This document shows, in pieces, positions 42,201-48,704 of a DNA stretch of 64,000 bases. Numbering within the stretch: position 1 is the first letter of the stretch; each line of letters starts with the position of its first letter. The stretch lies in NCBI GenBank assembly GCA_016703535.1, contig JADJBV010000001.1, positions 6,004,001 to 6,068,000 of the forward strand, given 5' to 3'. This DNA is from Deltaproteobacteria bacterium (lineage in GTDB: Bacteria; Myxococcota; Kuafuiibacteriia; Kuafuiibacteriales; Kuafuiibacteriaceae). The translations under genes were made by a program, and so were the position numbers. The notes below the pieces were generated by a model. That model worked only from the letters and a program-made list of their open reading frames with translations, was not told the DNA's origin and searched no databases.

Positions 42201-45200
42201 CCGTCCCCAAGACCGCAGAGCTCAAGCTGGAGGTGGGCTCCAAGTAGAGGTCGTCCCAGAAGGCGGCGACCATCCGATTGGGCTCGTTGGGGTTGGGGAT
42301 CGCGGTCTCGGGCGGGAAGAAGGAGGGTCCGGTGCTGATGAAACCCTCGCAGCGGTTGAGGGTGCAGGCGTTGAAGCCACACTGGGCGCTGGTCGTGCAG
42401 CTCTGCGCGAAGGTCAGGGCCCCGTTTACGCCCACCGTGACCGTGTCATAAACCACGCCGTAAAACTCGAAGTTGAAGCCGATCGGGACCTGGGCGATGC
42501 CGTCATCGGGGGAACTCGGGGTGATGGTGGTGCCCCCAACCAGCGGCGTGTAGGGCAGCGGATACTGGTTGAGGAAATACGGCACCTGAGCCTGAGCCGG
42601 CGAACTCCATCCCAGGAACAGGAGCATCCCCAAGAAGATCCGGCGCTTTCGCACCGCCCAGAGCCCCGCCAAGGCGAAGAGGCCCAAGAATGAGCCTGAT
42701 CCGGTCTGGGTGCTGCGGCACTGACAACCTTCTTCGATCGCCGGCGGCGGCGGCGGCGGGATCCGCGAGACGATCGCGAACGCCTGTTGGTCGGAGCGGG
42801 CCTGCTGGTCGTACACCCGTACCGTGAAGGCCCAGGTGCCTTCTTGGGTCAACCTTCCTTTGATGATGAAGTCGTCGGACGACTCCCCCTCGGCGACCCC
42901 GGGGCTCGGCTCAGCGGTAAAATCGGGGGGCAAAAAGCCCTCTCCTCGAACGATCTCCCAGGTATAGGGCGGGCGGCCGCCTTCGGCCTTGAGCAACACT
43001 CGAAAATCGGTGTTCGGCTGGCCGACGGGCAAGGTCGCGGCTTGGATCGCAAAACGACCCGAGCTGGTGACCTTCAGGACAAAGGTGGCGGTGTCGCGAT
43101 TTCCCCGAGAATCCAGGGCCTCGAGGGTGAAGGAGAAGGTGCCGACCTTTTCGGCCAGGCCCCCGATCGCGCCGCTGGCGGCCAACGACAGCCCCGGAGG
43201 CAAATCGGTCAAGGCCGCCCAGGTGATGGTGCCGATGCCCCCCAAAGCCCGCAGCTCCTTGGCGTACGGTTCGCCGGCCCGGGCGTCCGGGAGCTCCACG
43301 GGCACGATGGTCAGGTTGGTCGGCCCCCGGACCTCGAGCCCCAGGCTGACCGAAGCGGTGGTGGAGTTGTCATCCCGGAGCTGGACCGCGAAGGCCCGAA
43401 AGCCCGATTCGACCGGGGCGCCGTAGATCTGGCCTCCTTCGGAGAGCACGAAGCCCGGGGGCAAGGAGCCGTTGCTCACCCGCCAGCTGTAGGGGGGGCG
43501 CCCGCCGGTGCCTTGGAGTTGGACGGCGTAGTCATCGCCCAGGAAACCCGTCGGCAAGGTGCGGGTCACCACGGTCAAGCCGAAGGCCGGATCGACCACC
43601 GCAAGGCTCAGGGTCCGAGTGGCGGACAAGACGCCGCTGGTCACCTCGAACTCCAGCGGGAAGTCGCCGAGTTCGGTGGGTGTGCCGCGGATCGTAGCGT
43701 CGGAGGCTCGAAAGCTCAGCCCCCGCGGCAAGGTGCCCGAGGCCAGTCGATAGCTGAAGCGGCCGTCACCCCCAGCGGCGGCCAAGGTGGCCTCGTAGGC
43801 CCGGTCCAGCGTCGCCGGGGCCAGGCTTTGGGTGATGATCGCGACCTGATCCGAGACCACGGTGATGGTCGCCGCCGACCGGCCGACGTTGTTGTTGTCG
43901 CTCAGCTCGGGGGCCTGCAGCGTCGGGTCGACGATCGCCCCCACGTAGTAGGTACCGGTCTGGATCCCGGCGGGGACGGTGGCGGCCAAGGTTCCGGTGA
44001 CCACCTGCCGAGACTCGAGGGGGAAGTTCTGCGGGCCACCCAAGGGTTGATCGGCGAGGGTGATGGCCTGGTTTTCGGACAGGTAGAGTTGGGCGATCAG
44101 CTCGCCCGGTTCGTTGCCGCCGTTCTCGAAGCGATAGGCGACCCGCAACGAATCTCCGGGGGACACTTGTTCGGCCAGCGGCAAGATCCGAGTGACCTTG
44201 AAGTCCGGCGCCCGATCGGCGATCCGCACGGACTGCACGCTGGAGGCGATGTTGTTGTTCTCCACGGTTTCGTCCAACACGTCGTCCGAGTCGATGAAGA
44301 AGAGGACCCGGTATTGGCCGGCCGGGACGTCGCTGGGGATCTCACCATCGAAGTTGAGCTGCCGGGACTCGAAGGGCTGAAGGGTGAGCGGCCCACCTTC
44401 GTAGATCAAACGTCCGGCCGTGGTGGAGGTGGCGCTGGCGGCGACCAGATAGGCCGCGTAGCGCACCGGGCCGAGGGGGTTTTGGTGGCGGCTGATGGCC
44501 CGGGCGCTGATCGCCATCGGCAGGCCTGGATAAGCGACGCTGGGCAATGACACCGCGCCCGCGGCGACGTCTTCACCCGCGTCGGCGACCAAGGTGATCT
44601 TGGTGTTGGCCAGGGCCTCGACCTGGCTCGCCGAACAGCCCGACGAGACGTTCCCGCAAGGCGCGACCCACATCCCGTATTGGCCGTTCAACGACTCGAG
44701 GCCGATCCGAGCGGCCAAACTGATGGGGGAGCCGGTGAAGTCCAGGCCCGGGGTGATCGGGCCGTAGTGAAACTCCACCTGGGAGGCCTGCCCTTCATAA
44801 AGCGTGATCATGAAGGTGGCGTCGGTGGGCGGGGTGTCGTCGATGAAGTGGGTCAGGTGGCGAAACTCGATCGAGACCTGGCCGGCGCCGGGAGTGGAAT
44901 CTATTGAATAGAACACGCCCATGTTGGGGTTGCCTTGGCAGGCGAAGTCGGGGCTGGCGCACCAGTCGTCCCACAAGGGCGCGAAGAAGCCGTTGGGGGT
45001 GGCGCCACTGGGGTTGATTTGGGGCGGGTTGTGGTTGCCTACGCCCACGTTGGAGATCCCCACCAGCCCATTGGCGTTGACGTAGAGCGTGTCGCCGGTT
45101 TCGCCGTACAGATAGACCGAAAACGGCAGGCTGATCTGCGCGGTGTTGCCGTCGCCGAGGCCGGGCGACAACGCCGACGCTCCGCTGCCGAGGCCCACGT

Positions 45201-48200
45201 AGGGTTCGGTGGTGGTGAAGATCTGGTACGGGACCACCTGGGCTCGAGCCGTGCCGCTCCAGGACAACACGAGCAGCAACAAGAGGCCCGCGGCGCCGCG
45301 CCGACGGCGCATCCACCACCCGGCGCCGAGGAGGGCCAAGGCCGCCCCGAAACCGCCCCTCTCCGAGTTGTGACTGCGGCAGGAGCAGCCGTCGTCGGGC
45401 GGGTTGGTGCCGGTGGTGTCTTCGGGCGGATCGACGACGATCACCAAAGTGGCCCGGCGCAGATCGTTGGCCGGGTTCCGAGCCAAGACGATGAAGGGAT
45501 AAACGCCCTCGATGGTCGGGGTGCCTTGGATCAGGCCTGAGTCCAGATCCAAGGTGAGCCCGGCCGGCAACCCGCCGTCGACCAACGACCAACGGACCCC
45601 ATCGCTGGGGATGGCGCGGAGGCGAACCGAACTTCCGTCCTTCGCCGTGTAGGGCACACCAACCTGGCCGTTGGGCAAGGCAGTGTCGGCGCTTTGGCCC
45701 GTGGCGATCCGGAGTTCGCCGGCCTCCAAGACCTCGAGGAGGTAGGCGTTTCGATCGAGGAGGCCATCGACGTCCCTCACCTCGACGGTGATCGGATAGG
45801 TACCGGCCACGGTGGGGGTCCCGGTCAAAGAGGCCAAGGCGGGATCGAAGCTGAGGCCCGGGATCGAGCCGTCCAAGCGCCAACGGTAGGGGGCGAGGCC
45901 GCCCATCGCCACGAAGGTCAGCACGTACGGCGTCCCGACCTCGCCGCTCGCGATGTCGGCGGGCATGATGCTGATCGAGGCACTCGGATCGACGATGTCG
46001 ATGGCGACGTCGGCGTTGACCACCGTACCTTCCAGATCGGTGCAGGTGACCCGGAAGGTCGCCGCCCCAACCAGCTGAGGTTGACCCGCCAACTCGCCAT
46101 CGGCCGAAAGGGCCAGGCCCGCCGGGGGTCCGGGTCGGTTGGTGGACCAGCGATACGGAGGCACACCCCCCACAGCGACTAGCAGCAGCGAATAGGGCTC
46201 CATGGCCACCGCCGGAGGGAGGCGAGACGAGACGATGGTCAAGGGCAAGGTGGGCGGGGTGATCAACACCGAAAAGTCCTTGCTCGCGGTCAAGTTGCCC
46301 GAGGTCACCCGCAGGGTGAACTGGTGCCGGCCTTCGTCGGCGGGGGTGGGAGTGCCCGAAAGTTCGGCGGTGGCGGGGTCAAAACTCAGGCCGACCGGCT
46401 GTTGGCCCGGGGCCCAGGTCAACGAGAAGGTGTACGCCGCCGAGCCGCCGATCGCGTGGAAGCGGACCACGTAGGGGGCGCCGATGATCGGGTTGGGCGG
46501 GTTGGGGGAGACGATCGCCAGGTCGGCGCCGGTGATCAAGACTGGACCACGACCGATGGTGTTGTTGTCCTCGTAGACCTCGTCGACCACCCCGCTGGGG
46601 TCGACGATCGCCCCGAGATAGTAGGCGCCCGAAGGGAGATCGCCGGGCACTTCACCCCAAGCCGCCAAGGTCTGTTCGCCGGGGGGCGTGAGGGTCAGCG
46701 GGGTGGTGGTCTCGTAGATGGTCCGATCCGAGCCGTCGAAGACCAGATCGGTGGAGACCACCAGCCGGACGTGGGTCGGGCCCGCTAGGTTGCCCAAGTT
46801 GGCGATGCGCACCGAAACCGGTGTGTTTTCTCCGGCGGCGGCGGCGGAGGCCGTGGAGATCTCCAGCGGCGTGAAGTCGGGCGCCGGATCCCGGACCGTG
46901 ATCGGATCGTTGCGGCGCCGAATGTTGTTCTGCTCGTTGGCCTCGAGGACCGTGGTGTCGCAGTCGACGACCGCAGCCACGTACCAGCTGCCGGTCGAGG
47001 TGTTGGCCTGGATGACCGGCTGGAGCTCGACCCGTTGGATTTCGCCCGGGGCCAAGGTCAGGTTGGGGATCTCGGCGATGCGTAGGTCGCTGACCACCGA
47101 GATGAGCAAGTTGTCGGACAAGAAGACGCACAAGGTGAAGTTGCGGGCCGTGGCCCCACCAACGTTTTGGATCGAGGTGCTGACGGGATACGGCAGGCCC
47201 CGGAACCCGAAGGGCCCGGCGGTGATGCTGGGGATCTCCAGATCTGGGCCCTCGATCAACACCGAGCTGGACGAAACCACCAAGTTGTTGGCCTCGTCGG
47301 TTTCGTCGATGTCGGTGCCCGAGTCGAGAACCGCCAACACGTAGAAGACCGGCGGGCTGGGAGCCTGGTTGGCCGGGACCGTCAGGTTGACGGTGCCGCT
47401 GAAGGTGAAGCCGTCGGGCAGGGTGAAGTTCTGGGTGCCGAGGGGGGTGTCCTGGGCGTCTTGGACGTTGTCGGTGGAGAGATAAAAGCTGACCGCGATC
47501 GGGGCCACCACCGGCGCGCCGCTGGAGAGCAAGCTGAAGTTGACGTCCAGGGGTTCGCCCGGGCCGGACTGGGCCGGCGCCGCCAAGGTCCCTCGGAGAT
47601 CGGGCCCGGTGGTGAAGGGCGTGCTGTAGATGGTGTTGTTGGTCTCCAAGCTCTCGACCACGTCGTTGTCCACGTCGATCACCAAGACCACGTAGTAGGT
47701 CCCGACCGGGACCGCCGGAACCGTGACGGTCCGCGTGGTGTTGACGCCCGCCGAAGCCGGGATGGCCGGCTGAGTGTAGGTGCCGAGGACCGTGGCGCCG
47801 GTGAGGTTGGTGTTGGAGGCGCTGAAGAGCAGTTGGTAATCGAAGGCCGGGGTCGCTTGCAGGCCGACGTTGCGGATGGAGACGTCGACGCCGAAGTTGG
47901 TGCCCGGATAGCCGCCGTTGGGCACGGTCAAGCTGCCGACCAGCTCGGGGCCCGAAGGCAAGGCGATGGTGACGGTGAGGCCGCTGGGCCACTCGAGGCT
48001 GGAGCAGTTGGCGGGCGCGCAGGTGGTGAGCAGGCTTTGACCTTCGACACCCGTGGCGTTCTCCATCACGCTCGAGGCGTTGATGATGCCGGAGTTGGGG
48101 CCGTAGTTGACCTGCACCTGATCGGTGGCCTCGAACAGCTGCACCTGGAAGTTGACCGATGAGGTGGGGTTGCTGAAGGCGACGAAGTTTTCGTACTGGA

Positions 48201-48639
48201 TGGTGAAGACGCGGTTGCCAGCGCCGCCGGTGGTCAAGGTGCGGATCGCGGCGACCGGCGCAGATTGAGGTCCGTTGAGATCACCCCACATCGGCGCGAT
48301 GTAGTTGTTGAGGTCGTCGAAGTTGCTGGGCACTTGGCTGGGTGGGGACACCACGCCGATGTTGCTGCCCGGCGGATCGAAGCTGACCAGCCCGTTGGTG
48401 AAGGCGTGGATGGTCGTGTAGTCGACGCCATACCAGGTGAAGTTGAACGGCAGCGGGATCGCCGCCGAACCTTCGTCCCACTGGTTGAAGAAGTCGTAGG
48501 CCACTGGGACGTGGGTGGTCCCGCCGGAGATCGGCGCGTAGGTGCCTTGAGCGGCGCCAACCACGTACGGCGTCTGAGCCGCGGCCAAGGAGGGGACGGA
48601 GCCGGCGATGAAGGCCAGCGAGATGAAGAGCTTCTGCAT
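36640..48639 (-). CDS. Giant in-frame polyprotein of four MYXO-CTERM adhesin-like units
   Basis: 3,999 residues without a stop codon, starting at the ATG at 48639 (signal peptide MQKLFISLAFIAGSVPSLAAA). It contains four complete secreted proteins in a row, at residues 1-1109, 1110-1995, 1996-3114 and 3115-3999. Each has a signal sequence ending A-x-A before Gln, an N-terminal beta domain, CARDB repeats (4, 2, 4, 2), four putative-Ig repeats and a MYXO-CTERM tail (GCSC, GCQC, GCSC, GCTC; helix; Arg/Lys cluster). At each junction the basic cluster of one tail is directly followed by the next hydrophobic signal core. A secreted precursor cut at each hairpin is the natural reading (inference). 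It lies between a VWA lipoprotein (65 bp upstream) and an ASH/DUF2135 lipoprotein (27 bp downstream). An upstream in-frame start at 48714 would bury the signal peptide. Confidence 0.9.
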   Translation of the reverse strand: MQKLFISLAFIAGSVPSLAAAQTPYVVGAAQGTYAPISGGTTHVPVAYDFFNQWDEGSAAIPLPFNFTWYGVDYTTIHAFTNGLVSFDPPGSNIGVVSPPSQVPSNFDDLNNYIAPMWGDLNGPQSAPVAAIRTLTTGGAGNRVFTIQYENFVAFSNPTSSVNFQVQLFEATDQVQVNYGPNSGIINASSVMENATGVEGQSLLTTCAPANCSSLEWPSGLTVTIALPSGPELVGSLTVPNGGYPGTNFGVDVSIRNVGLQATPAFDYQLLFSASNTNLTGATVLGTYTQPAIPASAGVNTTRTVTVPAVPVGTYYVVLVIDVDNDVVESLETNNTIYSTPFTTGPDLRGTLAAPAQSGPGEPLDVNFSLLSSGAPVVAPIAVSFYLSTDNVQDAQDTPLGTQNFTLPDGFTFSGTVNLTVPANQAPSPPVFYVLAVLDSGTDIDETDEANNLVVSSSSVLIEGPDLEIPSITAGPFGFRGLPYPVSTSIQNVGGATARNFTLCVFLSDNLLISVVSDLRIAEIPNLTLAPGEIQRVELQPVIQANTSTGSWYVAAVVDCDTTVLEANEQNNIRRRNDPITVRDPAPDFTPLEISTASAAAAGENTPVSVRIANLGNLAGPTHVRLVVSTDLVFDGSDRTIYETTTPLTLTPPGEQTLAAWGEVPGDLPSGAYYLGAIVDPSGVVDEVYEDNNTIGRGPVLITGADLAIVSPNPPNPIIGAPYVVRFHAIGGSAAYTFSLTWAPGQQPVGLSFDPATAELSGTPTPADEGRHQFTLRVTSGNLTASKDFSVLITPPTLPLTIVSSRLPPAVAMEPYSLLLVAVGGVPPYRWSTNRPGPPAGLALSADGELAGQPQLVGAATFRVTCTDLEGTVVNADVAIDIVDPSASISIMPADIASGEVGTPYVLTFVAMGGLAPYRWRLDGSIPGLSFDPALASLTGTPTVAGTYPITVEVRDVDGLLDRNAYLLEVLEAGELRIATGQSADTALPNGQVGVPYTAKDGSSVRLRAIPSDGVRWSLVDGGLPAGLTLDLDSGLIQGTPTIEGVYPFIVLARNPANDLRRATLVIVVDPPEDTTGTNPPDDGCSCRSHNSERGGFGAALALLGAGWWMRRRRGAAGLLLLLVLSWSGTARAQVVPYQIFTTTEPYVGLGSGASALSPGLGDGNTAQISLPFSVYLYGETGDTLYVNANGLVGISNVGVGNHNPPQINPSGATPNGFFAPLWDDWCASPDFACQGNPNMGVFYSIDSTPGAGQVSIEFRHLTHFIDDTPPTDATFMITLYEGQASQVEFHYGPITPGLDFTGSPISLAARIGLESLNGQYGMWVAPCGNVSSGCSASQVEALANTKITLVADAGEDVAAGAVSLPSVAYPGLPMAISARAISRHQNPLGPVRYAAYLVAASATSTTAGRLIYEGGPLTLQPFESRQLNFDGEIPSDVPAGQYRVLFFIDSDDVLDETVENNNIASSVQSVRIADRAPDFKVTRILPLAEQVSPGDSLRVAYRFENGGNEPGELIAQLYLSENQAITLADQPLGGPQNFPLESRQVVTGTLAATVPAGIQTGTYYVGAIVDPTLQAPELSDNNNVGRSAATITVVSDQVAIITQSLAPATLDRAYEATLAAAGGDGRFSYRLASGTLPRGLSFRASDATIRGTPTELGDFPLEFEVTSGVLSATRTLSLAVVDPAFGLTVVTRTLPTGFLGDDYAVQLQGTGGRPPYSWRVSNGSLPPGFVLSEGGQIYGAPVESGFRAFAVQLRDDNSTTASVSLGLEVRGPTNLTIVPVELPDARAGEPYAKELRALGGIGTITWAALTDLPPGLSLAASGAIGGLAEKVGTFSFTLEALDSRGNRDTATFVLKVTSSGRFAIQAATLPVGQPNTDFRVLLKAEGGRPPYTWEIVRGEGFLPPDFTAEPSPGVAEGESSDDFIIKGRLTQEGTWAFTVRVYDQQARSDQQAFAIVSRIPPPPPPAIEEGCQCRSTQTGSGSFLGLFALAGLWAVRKRRIFLGMLLFLGWSSPAQAQVPYFLNQYPLPYTPLVGGTTITPSSPDDGIAQVPIGFNFEFYGVVYDTVTVGVNGALTFAQSCTTSAQCGFNACTLNRCEGFISTGPSFFPPETAIPNPNEPNRMVAAFWDDLYLEPTSSLSSAVLGTAPNREFVVQWSGIRRYPSGSGTSNANFQIRLSEGSGAIRVHYGTAVSGTNNSAFNGSLGIENADGTVGLPGLPCGGIDTCTFTELTSLANTVLEYVGPLGAELVVSGLAPTGGEVGTTVSVDVTARNIGLMPSGVAFPVRVYFSTDATIDSNDTLLGTLNFAALAAQTAATQSLNFVVPSVAPGYYTIGGIIDPANVVTEDIETNNAAAFRTDFLIGADLSVEVDSPPASGPGEVVQVPVTLLNFGSAQPAVLVRLYFSRDNVFDANDALIGTATVAAPALPRTTLSLDATIPNILPGDYYTVAVVDANGAITEANETNNVAVSPMNSELTGPDLFATAAGTTAVFVFRGETFPVTGQMRNVGGATARGFYYGFYLSENQLINIFSDPSVADVGPVDLAPGVTENIALVATAPANLAPGTYYLGLALNTTGSVLEQFPNNNIARTTMTVIVRDPAPDFSATRIRLPATGAAGETLTVERVITNLGNAPGMIGYEVYLSTDANIDPASDLYLGQGQVSLSGGTEDADVDAVGIPSTVLPGSYYIGYILDPLQAVEELYEDNNRVASTGRVVIQPNQLQILTQSLPLATVDAAYEVILSASGGAGPLTWSATATVPPGLVLEDNGRLHGRPTTEGPFNFVVRVTDGSAQSEKAFTLLVASETLPLEVASASLLPGFVGRPYEFPVVAFGGVPPYRWSTSGDPLVRGITFDAEGRLSGTPTEVGLSNITFRVADAVGVFAEKRLVLRVVTGGNSVRLADDILPDGRLGEAYDEELRVAQATGASPFLFELAAGNLPPGLILEEARITGIPEAVGTFDFTIRVSDSRSDFDLNRYLITIEEGDGVTFVTTSLPVAILNEPYLDEVDNTVRLKAVSVGTSGTINFSQIGGQLPPGLSLSADGSLNGTPTAAGIYSFTVLAVDGAGQFDVRAFGVVVQAPEQVLEQPFNDDGCSCRTGAQAPRSGFGLAGGLALLWWLRRRRTAKVVPFALALLLPVDALAQSGTYQVSTGSQTYQPRTGGTTLTFPTDDDDSVNIALPFPFRFFDQNFNSINASTNGYVTFSTDAGRYDNLSFPDTSAPDNMIAFFWDDWENTSVEWFIEGTAPDRVVIIQYSNGFNLGDASGGLPQVQVWLFEGQAARFEIHYGAPLNMTDPNLWSASIGYQDEGTAGGNLRPCTVNDCDGTELTALANTFIRVQQDGGTDVIAVAIGAPVDVYAGVPFSAPVTLASPHANPIGPFVYTVHLMASGETTPNHPIYTSEPITLAPYQELVTTATPSVPLGTPDGAYRLALVADSTNQVSEPNESNNVVFGRDEFRIGSPLPDFRVTSINSTPATANPGGRVSVYLDLNNAGNLAGSADWKLYLSRNTVISTDDLELDQGNVDLPLLSTTTATVQVDLPTDLVAGRYYFGAIIDPDNAVTELVEVNNTGVAATSLAVTAGGLGIATTSLPPAYVGQDYSLYLQGSGGDGVYTWRLATGTLPTGMTFLTSTGELRGRPTAAGTHTLEFEVASAGGTFRATFELLVAEIDGGLTIVTRQLLPGIIGASYPPAGPGTSPEQLQRLIAIGGAGPVTWTLNSPAPAGLTLASDGLLSGIPTQSGDYELAVSATDGTNTRSRTLRLTLAEPGRLTIVAVDLPNGRLGEDYNQLLTVVGRSQTTTVSFTSDGPLPPGLTLTTEGRLVGIPQRTGSWAFSVAAAESGNDGARDTAGFRLQIDADAGFGITPSSLSAATVGQAYTATLEARQGRAPFTWRVVGPPLPRGLTYEVVESGGADAQSLVFRGTPEEPGAVSLLVTLLDNDGRRAELPVTLLVNPIPAPPPVLEEEGGCTCRGTRSSGRTSAWALLGLFGLLMGRRRIFSRP
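39214..39366 (-). other. Polyprotein junction A2/B2
   Basis: Reads GCSC, helix ending LALLWWL, then RRRRTAK, then VVPFALALLLPVDALA before Gln. The nearest possible internal start is a TTG at 39297; there is no ATG, so independent translation of B2 is least likely here. Confidence 0.8.
39298..42654 (-). other. Polyprotein unit A2 (long type)
   Basis: Residues 1996-3114. Same order as A1: N-terminal beta domain (GGTTITPSSPDDG, IGFNFEFYGVVYDTVTVGVN), four CARDB domains, four putative-Ig repeats, DDGCSCR tail. The third CARDB domain (FRGETFPVTGQMRNVGGATA) and the VRLKA insertion in the last putative-Ig repeat show that it is closer to A1 than to the neighbouring B units. An AT-rich codon run (TAT TAT ATT GGA TAT ATT) at about 40560-40580 is unlike the rest of the gene. 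Confidence 0.8.
42586..42730 (-). other. Polyprotein junction B1/A2
   Basis: Reads GCQC, helix LGLFALAGLWA, then VRKRR, then IFLGMLLFLGWSSPAQA before Gln. The Val is a GTG codon at 42654 that could initiate unit A2 with a normal signal peptide. Confidence 0.8.
42655..45312 (-). other. Polyprotein unit B1 (short type)
   Basis: Residues 1110-1995. It contains a signal sequence, an N-terminal beta domain (LPFSVYLYGETGDTLYVNAN), two CARDB domains (the first with RHQNPLGPVRYAAYLVAAS, matching SPHANPIGPFVYTVHLMAS in B2) and four putative-Ig repeats. The fourth repeat has an acidic insertion (GESSDDFIIKG). A Pro linker (IPPPPPPAIEEGCQC) leads into the tail. Confidence 0.8.
45238..45390 (-). other. 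Polyprotein junction A1/B1: sorting tail plus signal peptide hairpin
   Basis: Reads GCSC, hydrophobic helix ending GAGWW, then MRRRR, then GAAGLLLLLVLSWSGTARA before Gln. The Arg cluster is the cytoplasmic end of the MYXO-CTERM tail and at the same time a perfect signal-peptide n-region. The Met is an ATG at 45312, so internal initiation could make unit B1 on its own. Confidence 0.8.
45313..48639 (-). other. Polyprotein unit A1 (long type)
   Basis: Residues 1-1109. Order: signal peptide, N-terminal beta domain with GGTTHVPVAYDF and LPFNFTWYGVDYTTIHAFTN, four CARDB domains (ends such as ESLETNNT, DETDEANNL, EANEQNNI and EVYEDNNT), four putative-Ig repeats, then DDGCSCR and a hydrophobic helix. 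The third CARDB domain has FRGLPYPVSTSIQNVGGATA, closely matching unit A2. The fourth putative-Ig repeat carries a VRLRA insertion also found in A2. Confidence 0.8.
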
Positions 48640-48704
48640 GTTCGATCCGAGGAAGGGCGCGCGCCCGAACGAGGGGGCGCGCGCCGCAGAGGGTGGCGGG
48701 CGGG

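Noticed and set aside
36640..48639. Splitting the giant frame into four independent genes
   Set aside because: There is no stop codon at any of the three junctions, and the third lacks an ATG or GTG in the loop, so separate genes would all run on to the same end. I kept one CDS and described the units.
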